A stretch of 64,000 nt of DNA from UBA7330 sp043554545 (GTDB lineage Bacteria; Bacteroidota; Bacteroidia; Cytophagales; Cyclobacteriaceae). The position numbers and the translations under genes are program-made. Below, piece by piece: positions 36,336-44,446 of the stretch. The DNA is taken from NCBI GenBank assembly GCA_043554545.1, contig CP121337.1, positions 1,550,001 to 1,614,000 of the forward strand. Reading direction: 5' to 3'. How positions within the stretch are numbered: position 1 is the first letter of the stretch; each line of letters starts with the position of its first letter. The notes beneath the pieces are model-generated. The model was not told the origin of the DNA, ran no database searches, and was given only the letters and a program-made list of their open reading frames with translations.

Positions 36336-37709
36336 ATGAAAACCATTGCGATAGCAGGTGCCACAGGCTTTATTGGCCGCTGGTTTATTCATCATTATCA
36401 TAACAAATATCACATCATTGCTCTTACCAGAGGTATTGTTGAAGATAGTGCATATCCCAATGTTGAATGGCGAACAGTTGACCTTTATTCACGGTCCAGC
36501 ACCCTGGAGGCCTTAAAAGGTGCAGATTACGGATTATATCTGGTGCATTCTATGCAACCTTCTACGCGACTGAATCAAGGCAGTTTTGAAGACACTGACC
36601 TACTACTTGCCGATAATTTCAGCAGAGCTGCTGAGGAAGGTGGGTTAAAGCAAATCGTATTCGTTGGGGGTATTTTACCGAAAGATACCAATGATTATTC
36701 TACCCATTTACAAAGTCGATATGAGACAGAGCAAACGCTCGCAAGCAGAACAGTACCCGTTACGGCTATTAGAGCAGGAATAATCATTGGATCGGGAGGA
36801 TCATCCTTCAATATTATCAAGAAGCTAGTCAAAAGACTCCCAGTGATGGCCTGTCCGCAGTGGTGTAAGTCGCCCTCGCAGCCCATAGATATTGATGATA
36901 TGCTCAAGGTGCTTGAAGAGACCTTTGGCAATGAAGAGGTGTATCACCAGGCCATTGAGGTGGGCGGGAAGACTCATTTGTCTTACATGGACATATTGAA
37001 GAAAACATCCCGCATGATGAACAAAAGAAGGCTCATTTTTTCTGTTCCCTTCTTTAACCTTGGTTTTTCGAAATTATGGGTTGCCTTATTTTCTAATAGC
37101 AGCACCACATTTGTATCTCCCTTGATCGAGAGCTTAAAGCATGATATGCAGGTGAAAAGTAAACAACCTTATCGTTTTTCAGCCCCTAAATGTGGCATTG
37201 ACGAAAGTATTTACAAGGCATTAAACCATAAAGCACCTATTTTGAATAGAGGCTCTACCATTAAAGAGGAGAGAAATACGGTGCGAAGTGTACAACGTTT
37301 AGTGAATCCAGCTCAAAGGTCTGTAGCATGGGTAGCGGATGCCTATCCCAAATGGCTGCCCAACTTCTTTCGGTTTATCTTAAAAGCAGAGCTTGAAAAC
37401 GAATACATTACTTTTCATCTTTTTGGCATTCATTTGCTGAAATTAAAACATGTAGAAGACCGTAGTGATGAGGAAAGAAAGCTATTCTTTATCGTGGGTG
37501 GTAAACTTGTAAAACGTGGTGATCACGGTTGGTTAGAATTTCGTTCGGTACTTAACAACAGATTTATTATTGCTGCGATCCATGAGTTCGTCCCATCCTT
37601 ACCGTGGTTCATCTATCGTTACACCCAGGCTGAGGTGCATTTAATTGTGATGAAAAGCTTCAATAGATTTCTCGCCAAACAGCTAAACAGTGGTGGAAAG
37701 TCAAAGTAA
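36336..37709 (+). CDS. SDR-family NAD(P)-binding protein with DUF2867 C-terminus
   Basis: A 457-residue protein. The N-terminal atypical SDR domain (about 1-290) starts with the dinucleotide motif GATGFIGRW and includes YLVHSMQPS and IRAGIIIGSGGSSF. The C-terminal 130 residues (from about 320) resemble DUF2867. Proteins of this build are annotated as NAD(P)H-binding oxidoreductases or sugar-nucleotide epimerase-like, with no known reaction. It is flanked on the right by repeat island 3. Confidence 0.82.
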   Translation: MKTIAIAGATGFIGRWFIHHYHNKYHIIALTRGIVEDSAYPNVEWRTVDLYSRSSTLEALKGADYGLYLVHSMQPSTRLNQGSFEDTDLLLADNFSRAAEEGGLKQIVFVGGILPKDTNDYSTHLQSRYETEQTLASRTVPVTAIRAGIIIGSGGSSFNIIKKLVKRLPVMACPQWCKSPSQPIDIDDMLKVLEETFGNEEVYHQAIEVGGKTHLSYMDILKKTSRMMNKRRLIFSVPFFNLGFSKLWVALFSNSSTTFVSPLIESLKHDMQVKSKQPYRFSAPKCGIDESIYKALNHKAPILNRGSTIKEERNTVRSVQRLVNPAQRSVAWVADAYPKWLPNFFRFILKAELENEYITFHLFGIHLLKLKHVEDRSDEERKLFFIVGGKLVKRGDHGWLEFRSVLNNRFIIAAIHEFVPSLPWFIYRYTQAEVHLIVMKSFNRFLAKQLNSGGKSK

Positions 37710-38885
37710 TCAAGAGAAGATTTAGGTTATCCGACGACTCAAAGTCATCGGATAACTAAATATGTTAGCCGCTGCTGAAAAGATCACCGTGTCTGGTGTG
37801 GACATTGGACAATCCGACTTTACGACAGTTCCTACCACCCCTGTTGATGTCCCCACCAAACGGAAGGTAGCGCAATCGCGGAGTCCCTTCGGAGACTCTG
37901 CTAGGAAGAGGGTGTTCGTCATTCCGATCCGACGAAAACAAACCCAATAGCCGTCTTTCAGAGCGAAATAGGAAGACTATAAATAACTGGTAGGTACACT
38001 CACCTATGTGTATAAAGCACAAGATAGCAGCACCTAAAGATGTAGCGAAGAATCTCCTCATTTTTGTGGAGAAATAAGCATAACAACTACTACCGCCCCG
38101 GTTGGTGTCCCCACCAAACGGAAGGTAGCGCGATCGCAGAGTCCCTTCGGAGACTCTGCTAGGAAGAGAGATTACTACTATCCTTAGACTTCTGAAGGGG
38201 TCTAAGGATTGGTAGCACCCTGAGTCACAGACTCAGTTTTATTTATTAATCCGTAGAGCAACGCTACGGATAGTTTTGGTTGTGGAGAAAGATTCCTTCT
38301 TCACTCTACCACCCCGGTTGGTGTCCCCACCAAACGGAAGGTAGCGCGATCGCAGAGTCCCTTCGGAGACTCTGCTAGGAAGAGCGGTTTTTTTGCACGC
38401 AACAAACCCAATAACCGTCTTTCAGAGCGAAATAGGAAGACTATAAATAACTGGTAGGTGCGCTCACCTATTTGTATAAAGCACAAGATAGCAGCACCTA
38501 AAGATGTAGCGAAGAATCTCCTCATTGTTGTGGAGGAATGTCAATACTACCACCCCGGTTGGTGTCCTCACCAAACGGAAGGTAGCGCAATCGCAGAGTC
38601 CCTTCGGAGACTCTGCTTGTAAGAGAGATTTTTTGCACGGGATAAACCCAATAACCGTCTTTCAGAGCGAAATAGGGAGAACATAAATACCTGGTAGGTA
38701 TTCTCACCTATGTGTATAAAGCACAAGATAGCAGCACCTAAAGATGTAGCGAAGAATCTCCTCATTGTTCTGGAGGAATGTCTACCGCCCCGGTTGGTGT
38801 CCCCACCAAACGGAAGGTAGTGCAATCGCAGAGTCCCTTCGGAGACTCTGCTAGGAAGAGAATAACTTTTCCTTACTTCGTAACT
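37710..38885 (+). repeat. hairpin-repeat island 3, semi-regular array
   Basis: The most regular part of the repeat system. Five A hairpins lie at 37878-37901, 38136-38159, 38352-38375, 38593-38616 and 38828-38851, spaced 216-258 bp apart. Each is preceded by a small GGTTGGTG/CACCAAAC hairpin. Element B (about 136 bp) fills three of the four gaps (about 37938-38074, 38404-38539, 38644-38779) and element C fills the other. The first 130 bp carry a short inverted repeat (ATCCGACGACTC ... ATCGGATAAC) after the SDR stop. No gene is credible here. Confidence 0.88.
38180..38280 (+). repeat. four-hairpin element C, copy lacking the fourth stem
   Basis: First stem ATCCTTAGACTTC / GGGGTCTAAGGAT (two T-G pairs, loop TGAA), second stem CTGAGTC / GACTCAG (loop ACA), and third stem ATCCGTAG / CTACGGAT. 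The fourth stem (CTCGG / CCGAG) is replaced by TTGTGGAGAAA, as in the partial copy at 33428. Confidence 0.85.
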
Positions 38886-40175
38886 TTAAAACTTGCGATA
38901 TTTCGTTTTCAGGTACTTATTAGCTTCCTTCTCCTGGAACTTTGCTTTCTTACTGTTCCAGTGCAAGGTCTGATTCGGGAAACGATTGGCAACAACGCCT
39001 AGCAAGATCGCTTCTGTCAGATCGGCTGCATAGGAGAATGGCGCACTACATTTATCCTTGCCCAGACAGGCATCAATAAACTGGTGATAGTGATTGACCA
39101 AATCCATGTCAGGAAAGTTGATTTTTTCATATTTACCATTCACAATAAGTTTTGGATATTCAACATGAGGCAAGAGTAAGGTTCCCTTTTCGCCAACAAA
39201 TATGGCGCCCTGGCCCGGCAATTTGTCATTATTTGGCAAAACTAAATCCTCATGATTGTCTGGTGCTCCAGGCCCATCGTACCAAACCCATTTAAAATCA
39301 TCTGTGGTGTATTTTGTTCCTGGAAACTCATACGTAACTACGTTGTTTTCAGGGTGTCCAAACCCGGTATATTCCCGGCAGCTGGTATTGACTGTTTTTG
39401 GCACCGTCAGGCCTAAGGCCGTATATGGGGTATCGAAAATATGAACCCCCATATCGCCCAGCGTTCCGCAACCATAATCCAATAATTTTCTCCAGTTGGC
39501 AGGATGATAGTAATCTTCTTTGTACGGCCGCTCCGGAGCGGTTCCGAGCCAAAGGTTCCAATCCAGGCTTTCCGGAACAGGGTCACTGCCGATCGGTGCA
39601 GGTCCGTCAAAGCCCCAGTTTTTTGGCGACCACGCCCGAACACTGCTTACTTTTCCAATGAGACCCTGCTGAATCAGCACAACGGATCTTAAGTACGGGT
39701 CACTCGAATGTTTTTGAATGCCCATTTGGGTAACGAGGTTTTTCTCCTGCGCTATTTTTTTCATGGCCCGTGCTTCAGACACATGATGCGTCAGCGGTTT
39801 TTGACAATAAACAGCCTTGCCCATTTCCATGGCCCTCATCGAAGCAGGCGCATGGGTATGATCCGGGGTGGATACAATCACTGCATCGATAGATTTTCCC
39901 ACCTCATCAAAAAGCCGTCGGTAATCGGTGAAAGCTTTTGCTCCAGGATGCAATTTTTGCGCGGCAGCCAGTCGCTTGGAGTCGACGTCACATAAGGCTG
40001 TTACCTCTACCATGTCATGGGAAGCGATAACTTTGAGATCAGCTCCCCCCATTCCTCCAACGCCTATATGTGCTGTTCTTATTTTACCGTTTTTAGCTAT
40101 TGCCCAAACCGACGACGGCAACAAGGTAACGGAAGCTAATGCACCTGCTGTCTTCAAAAACGCTCTCTTTTTCAT
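38886..40175 (-). CDS. exported Gfo/Idh/MocA-family oxidoreductase
   Basis: A 429-residue protein with a twin-arginine-like leader (KKRAFLKTAGALASVTLLPSSVWA) and a Rossmann domain with GVGGMGGADLK. The family lysine lies in VYCQKPLTHH; most members have EKP, and QKP is the common variant in exported members. The C-terminal domain includes YGCGTLGDMGVHIFD. Such proteins use NAD(P) on sugars or are glycoside-processing relatives. Repeat islands flank it on both sides. Confidence 0.85.
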   Translation of the reverse strand: MKKRAFLKTAGALASVTLLPSSVWAIAKNGKIRTAHIGVGGMGGADLKVIASHDMVEVTALCDVDSKRLAAAQKLHPGAKAFTDYRRLFDEVGKSIDAVIVSTPDHTHAPASMRAMEMGKAVYCQKPLTHHVSEARAMKKIAQEKNLVTQMGIQKHSSDPYLRSVVLIQQGLIGKVSSVRAWSPKNWGFDGPAPIGSDPVPESLDWNLWLGTAPERPYKEDYYHPANWRKLLDYGCGTLGDMGVHIFDTPYTALGLTVPKTVNTSCREYTGFGHPENNVVTYEFPGTKYTTDDFKWVWYDGPGAPDNHEDLVLPNNDKLPGQGAIFVGEKGTLLLPHVEYPKLIVNGKYEKINFPDMDLVNHYHQFIDACLGKDKCSAPFSYAADLTEAILLGVVANRFPNQTLHWNSKKAKFQEKEANKYLKTKYRKF

Positions 40176-41103
40176 GTGTATAGTAATTAATTTTTAATGG
40201 TCACATGGAATTCGCATGATAGAGGATCTTCACTTGAGGATGTTCTTTTTGACTTCATATTTATCCTTCGGTTGGAGTTTCTCAAACATGCTCATTTCAT
40301 ACTATTAACTTTTGTTATTCTTTAAAGATGAATGCAATTTATCTAATTGTCGAATAATTATGGCTATACACACCGATTTGACTGGCTAATGGGTAATCTT
40401 TCCTTTTGATGCATGAGCCTGCTTGGCTACATTTCAGTGATGGTATAGGAGGAGATAAGGTAGCGCAATCGCAGAGTCCCTTCGGAGACTCTGCTAGGAA
40501 GAAATAAGCATAACAGCTACTTACGAAGCATGAGATTCTTCACTCCGCTTCGCTGTGTTCAGAATGACGGAGATTTGTTTGTTATGGATTCGCTGTGCAC
40601 ATTTTTCTTAATTCCCCGCAGCGTCTTCTGTAAGAGACTCTTCGTCATTCCTATCTGACGAAAACAAACCCAGTAACCGTCTTTCAGAACGAAATAGGGA
40701 GAACATAAATACCTGGTAGGTACGCTGACCTATGTTTACAAGGAGCAAGATAGCTGCACCTAAAGATGTAGCGAAGAATCTCCTCATTGTTGTGGAGGAA
40801 TAAGCAGAACAACTACTTACGAAGCATGAGATTCCTTTGCCACCCCGGATGGTATTTTTCCTAAACGGAAGGTAGCGTAATCGCAGAGTCCCTTTGGAGA
40901 CTCTGCTAGGAAGAGGGTATTCGTCATTCCGATTACTACTATCCTTAGACCCCCGAAGGGGTCTAAGGATTGGTAATAGCCTGAGTCTTAGACTCAGTTT
41001 TATTTATTAATCCGTAGAGAATGTCTACAGATAGTTTTGGGTCACTCGGTGTAACCGAGCGACTGGATGTTTTATTTATTAAGACCAAATATATGTTTTA
41101 ATC
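40176..41103 (+). repeat. hairpin-repeat island 4
   Basis: The first 260 bp are AT-rich with no repeat seen. Then come hairpin A (40471-40494), a block with ATTCTTCACTCCGCTTCGCT (about 40530), a degraded E hairpin (about 40616), element B (about 40665-40800), hairpin A with a changed loop (40883-40906), and a complete element C (40941-41069). It runs to 35 bp before the second toxin-antitoxin module's operator region. Confidence 0.85.
40941..41069 (+). repeat. four-hairpin element C, complete copy
   Basis: Stem 1 is ATCCTTAGACCCC / GGGGTCTAAGGAT with loop CGAA (13 bp, perfect). Stem 2 is CTGAGTC / GACTCAG (loop TTA). Stem 3 is ATCCGTAG / CTACAGAT with one mismatch. Stem 4 is CTCGG / CCGAG (loop TGTAA). 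Linkers TTTATTTATTAATCC and ATAGTTTTGG are shared with the other copies. Confidence 0.88.
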
Positions 41104-41134
41104 ATTGTACTTAATATTGTACAGTTTATTGTAT
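41104..41134 (+). promoter_or_regulatory. three 12-bp-spaced direct repeats, likely operator of the second toxin-antitoxin module
   Basis: ATTGTAC (41104), ATTGTAC (41116) and ATTGTAT (41128) recur every 12 bp and end 10 bp before the antitoxin ATG. Regular short repeats at this place are expected for cooperative binding of YefM-YoeB complexes. The spacing is slightly more than one helical turn. Confidence 0.55.
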
Positions 41135-41144
41135 ATTTACTTTT

Positions 41145-41396
41145 ATGGAAATAACCACTTATTCTAACTTTCGTCAAAACCTAAAGGCATTTATGGATAA
41201 GGTCTTTGATACGAAGTCTCCTTTATTTGTAACACGCTCAAATGGAGAAGACATTGTTGTGCTTTCAAAAGAGGATTATGATGGCATGCAGGAAACGTTG
41301 CATTTATTGAGTAGTCCAAAAAATGCCCAAAGGCTTAAAGAAAGCATGGAAGAATTTGAAAAGGGTGGTGGTCAAATCAAGGAGCTCACTAATTAA
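41145..41396 (+). CDS. Phd/YefM-type antitoxin
   Basis: An 83-residue protein. The N-terminal MEITTYSNFRQNLKAFMDKV is the canonical YefM start, followed by VVLSKEDYDGMQETLHLL and an acidic C-terminus that should neutralise the toxin. Its stop overlaps the toxin ATG (41396), a normal coupling for this family. It lies between repeat islands 4 and 5. Confidence 0.92.
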   Translation: MEITTYSNFRQNLKAFMDKVFDTKSPLFVTRSNGEDIVVLSKEDYDGMQETLHLLSSPKNAQRLKESMEEFEKGGGQIKELTN

Positions 41397-41650
41397 TGCA
41401 GATTGTTTTTCTAACCCATGCCTGGGAAGACTATTTATACTGGCAAAAATATGATAAGAAGATGTTAGGCAAGGTAAATGAACTTATCAGGCAATGCCAA
41501 AGAACCCCTTTTGAAGGGATTGGAAAACCTGAAGCGCTGAAGAATGACCTATCTGGTTGGTGGTCGAGAAGGATTACACAGGAGCATAGACTCGTCTATC
41601 GGGTTGAAAATGATTTGCTTTACATTGCTCAATGTAGAAAACATTATTAG
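41396..41650 (+). CDS. yoeB: YoeB-type toxin
   Basis: An 84-residue YoeB. The catalytic Glu is in KPEAL, Arg in WWSRRI and His in the terminal KHY, with the usual ending YIAQCRKHY. YoeB cleaves mRNA in the ribosomal A site when freed from YefM. Length and sequence are typical and the frame is intact. It is closer to the E. coli family than the divergent module at 34 kb. Confidence 0.93.
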   Translation: MQIVFLTHAWEDYLYWQKYDKKMLGKVNELIRQCQRTPFEGIGKPEALKNDLSGWWSRRITQEHRLVYRVENDLLYIAQCRKHY

Positions 41651-42397
41651 TGTAAGAAATTGGGCAAATACCCTTGTCAGGAACTGTCTACCAACTCACC
41701 CTAATTCCGAATCAGATAATATTTACGAGCAAATAAACCCTCTCTTCCCAAGTGAGGGAATACTCCAATTGGACAAACACTTCAATACCAGCGGCCCATC
41801 GTTACGGCCAGCGTATGGCCTTGTGGAGGGCCGCTTCGACGAAGCAAGGCGTTCTGAATGCCGATGCTGAGTTTGATTTTCTTCCCCCAGTCAATCATAT
41901 AAGTTACATGGTAAAATGCGACTCCACACCAGGTAACGCGATCGCAGAGTCCCTTCGGAGACTCTGCTAAGAAGAGGGTGTTCGTCATTCCGATCCGACG
42001 AAAACAAACCCAGTAACCGTCTTTCAGAGCGAAATAGGGAGAACATAAATACCTGGTAGGTACGCTCACCTGTGTGTATAAAGAAACAGATAGCAGCACC
42101 TAAAGATGTAGCGAAGAATCTCCTCATTTTTGTGGAGGAATAAGCATAACAACTACTTACGAAGTATGAGATTCTTCACTCTGCTTCGCTGTGTTCAGAA
42201 TGACGGAGATTTGTTTGTTATGGATTCGCTGTGCACATTTTTCTTAATTCCCCGCAGCGTCTTCTGTAAGAGACTCTGCGGAAGAGGGAATACTCCAATT
42301 GGACAAAAATCTTTAATACCAGAGATTCATCGTTACGGCTAACTTATGGCCTTGTAGCCGGAAGGGAAAAAGTGAGAGAATGTGCTTTCCTTACCTT
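41651..42397 (+). repeat. hairpin-repeat island 5
   Basis: Holds short repeated text around AATACTCCAATTGGACAAA (41758, again at about 42289), hairpin A (41944-41967), element B (about 42002-42140), the ATTCTTCACTCTGCTTCGCT block (about 42170) and a degraded E hairpin (about 42252). The order A-B-E block repeats that of island 4. No credible gene. Confidence 0.8.
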
Positions 42398-42829
42398 TTA
42401 TGTCTTAACCTTTTTTTTCAGGTAGTTAACGACCTTTTCGTAGTTGCTGTTTTCCAGGTTGCTGAGTTGCACTTTGCTACGATCCACCAATTGGATGGAT
42501 AACCGTCGATACTCACTGTTTTTACGCTTGACAACTTCTTCCTGCCAGTTGGTGATCTTGGTGATTTTGTAAGTGTGCTCCGGGCCTAAGTAGCGTCGAT
42601 AAGTCAGCCTGTTATTCCCTATGGTAATGATCACCGCTGAGGTATAGCTTTTCACGGTGACAATGATTGCGATCACCAGTAGCGTAGGCGCGAGGATGAG
42701 TTTGGCCCAAAAGAAAGTACCTGGATTTTGAAGTAATGCTACAAGTAGCCATATAGCGACTGCCAGGGTTCCGAGGAGGAACAAACCGATAGCTAGCATC
42801 GAACTTGATTTGGGTTGGGATCGGATCAT
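42398..42829 (-). CDS. small membrane protein with PH-like C-terminal region
   Basis: A 143-residue protein with two N-terminal membrane helices (about 10-32 and 42-60) and a C-terminal beta-rich part (RRYLGPEHTYKITKITNWQEE ... YRRLSIQLVDRSKVQLSNLEN) with the look of a bacterial PH domain. Function unknown. Its start is 53 bp from a GTCACATG/CATGCGAC hairpin. Confidence 0.6.
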   Translation of the reverse strand: MIRSQPKSSSMLAIGLFLLGTLAVAIWLLVALLQNPGTFFWAKLILAPTLLVIAIIVTVKSYTSAVIITIGNNRLTYRRYLGPEHTYKITKITNWQEEVVKRKNSEYRRLSIQLVDRSKVQLSNLENSNYEKVVNYLKKKVKT

Positions 42830-43157
42830 TGCGATACAAATTTAATCCTGATTGGCTACAAAACATTGGTCCTTGCGTGAAGTCACATGTTTCCATGCGA
42901 CATGGGTTTGGAAATAATAACTCCCACTATCCTTAGACTTCTGAAGGGGTCTAAGGATTGGCAATTAGCCTGAGTCTTAGACTCAGCTTTATTTATTAAT
43001 CCATAGAGAAAGGCTTCGGATAGTTTTGGTCACTCGGCGCAACCGAGCGACTGGATGAAGGCTATACTAATTTGACCGGAATTGAATAGTTCTTGTAAAC
43101 CAACTATATTCACTATAAATCTTTCAAATTAGCTATTTAAGCTTAAAAATAATTATT
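42830..43157 (+). repeat. repeat-bearing intergenic region
   Basis: Contains the short hairpin family F at 42882-42901 (GTCACATG / CATGCGAC) and a four-hairpin element C at 42929-43057. The remaining 100 bp before the next ATG are AT-rich and should hold that gene's promoter. Confidence 0.8.
42929..43057 (+). repeat. four-hairpin element C, complete copy
   Basis: Stem 1 is ATCCTTAGACTTC / GGGGTCTAAGGAT (loop TGAA, two T-G pairs), stem 2 is CTGAGTC / GACTCAG, stem 3 is degenerate (ATCCATAG / CTTCGGAT) and stem 4 is CTCGG / CCGAG (loop CGCAA). From stem 2 on it is identical to the copy at 44649. Confidence 0.88.
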
Positions 43158-43511
43158 ATGAAAAAAAGCGTCATTTCTTTCCTTGCGATAATTTTTTGTT
43201 CAACTGTATTATTTGCTTCCGGGATTGAAGGCAAATGGACTACCACCATTGAAACAGACAATGGCCCATTTACTTTTTATGCAGACTACCAGGTAAAAGG
43301 GGAAGTAATTACCGGTACTTTATATAATGATTCGGGAGTAGTGGAAATTTATAATGGCAAAATAAATGGTGATGAATTTGAATATAAATTCCAACTAGAC
43401 TACAATGAGTTAAAGCATGTTTGCAAACTTGTTGATGGAAAGCTCGAAATAACATCAACCGGTGGCAACAACGATTCTAAATTTGTCATGGTTAGGGTTA
43501 AGGAGGAATAA
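43158..43511 (+). CDS. small secreted hypothetical protein
   Basis: A 117-residue protein with a signal peptide (KKSVISFLAIIFCSTVLFASG) and a beta-rich body starting GIEGKWTTTIETDNGPFTF, similar in pattern to small lipocalin-like or DUF-type secreted domains of Bacteroidota. No catalytic motif. It stands alone between repeat stretches. Confidence 0.65.
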   Translation: MKKSVISFLAIIFCSTVLFASGIEGKWTTTIETDNGPFTFYADYQVKGEVITGTLYNDSGVVEIYNGKINGDEFEYKFQLDYNELKHVCKLVDGKLEITSTGGNNDSKFVMVRVKEE

Positions 43512-43960
43512 GACACTATTACAGAATCAGACGGAATCAAAAGATTCCTATTCATTATACCATCGACATGCCCTTCAGAACATGTCGAAGAGCAGAGACC
43601 AATAAAATAAGTATCGTCATTCCGATCCGACGGCAGGAGGAGAAGGAATCTTGTGTGTGTTGTGGAGGAACAATAAGGATCTGTTCAATTTAACTTCGAA
43701 CTCAAACATAGGATATCTGTGTGAAGTCGCATGTTTCCATACGACATGGGTCTGGAAATAATAACTTCTTATCGCACTTTGCAATAGCACATGTGGCAAC
43801 AGATACTCAAACACATCCATACAGATCGCCTGTAAGACAAAGCTGAATTATTGCATTACCCGCCGTAGGCCTAAGTGTCATGGTTACTCACCACAGCCAG
43901 ACAACTGATAGGTGGATTTCTTTTATTTGCAACAAGACACTGAACAAGAAATAGAACCGC
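43512..43960. repeat. intergenic region with dispersed repeats
   Basis: A CGTCATTCCGATCCGACGG-type fragment lies at about 43615, and a family F hairpin at 43726-43745 (GTCGCATG / CATACGAC). The remainder shows no gene and no other structure I can support. Confidence 0.6.
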
Positions 43961-44446
43961 ATGACCAATCAAATGCTATTCATAGATGGGAGCGTAAACC
44001 CACAAACCAAAGTAGGTTATGGATCTTTTTTGATGCTGAATGAATGGGCTATGGACATGGAAGCCTATAAGTCTAAGATCATTACCCACCAATTTATCAA
44101 TACCACTTCCACAAGATTGGAATTACAGGTTTTACTTTATGCGTTGGAAAAGGAGCGTATTTTCAGGAATGAACTCACAGTTTATACAGATTCCCAGAAC
44201 ATCATGGAATTGCCAGGAAGAAGAACAACACTGGAATCAAGGGCGTTTAAATCTCAATCAGGTCGTGCGCTCAGCAATCAAGACCTTTACCTGGATTTTT
44301 ATCGATTGATGGATGCATTCGCCTTCCGATTGGTAAAAGTTGTTGGACATACCAAGGCGGATAAACGAAATCCAGTCGAACAAATCTTCGCGTTGGTGGA
44401 TCAGGCCAGCAGGTATGCTTTGCGTAAAAGCGTGAATGCTGAATAA
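43961..44446 (+). CDS. RNase H-like protein
   Basis: A 161-residue protein with an RNase H-like core. D9 lies in LFIDGS, E54 in TRLELQ, D77 in VYTDSQN and D147 in LVDQAS, a full DEDD set, with H130 in VVGHTK. It is divergent from housekeeping RNase HI, especially in the insert at residues 85-110 (GRRTTLESRAFKSQSGRALSN). An active nuclease is plausible; the substrate is unknown. It lies alone in the repeat island. Confidence 0.72.
   Translation: MTNQMLFIDGSVNPQTKVGYGSFLMLNEWAMDMEAYKSKIITHQFINTTSTRLELQVLLYALEKERIFRNELTVYTDSQNIMELPGRRTTLESRAFKSQSGRALSNQDLYLDFYRLMDAFAFRLVKVVGHTKADKRNPVEQIFALVDQASRYALRKSVNAE

Noticed and set aside
37765..38825. Several overlapping minus-strand frames beginning MRRFFATSLGAAILCF
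   Set aside because: They are translations of element B and family A repeats. The same peptide recurs at each copy and carries no protein-like conservation beyond the DNA repeat.
37854..38860. CRISPR array
   Set aside because: Repeat units are 215-260 bp apart, the spacers are themselves repeated elements, and no cas gene is present.
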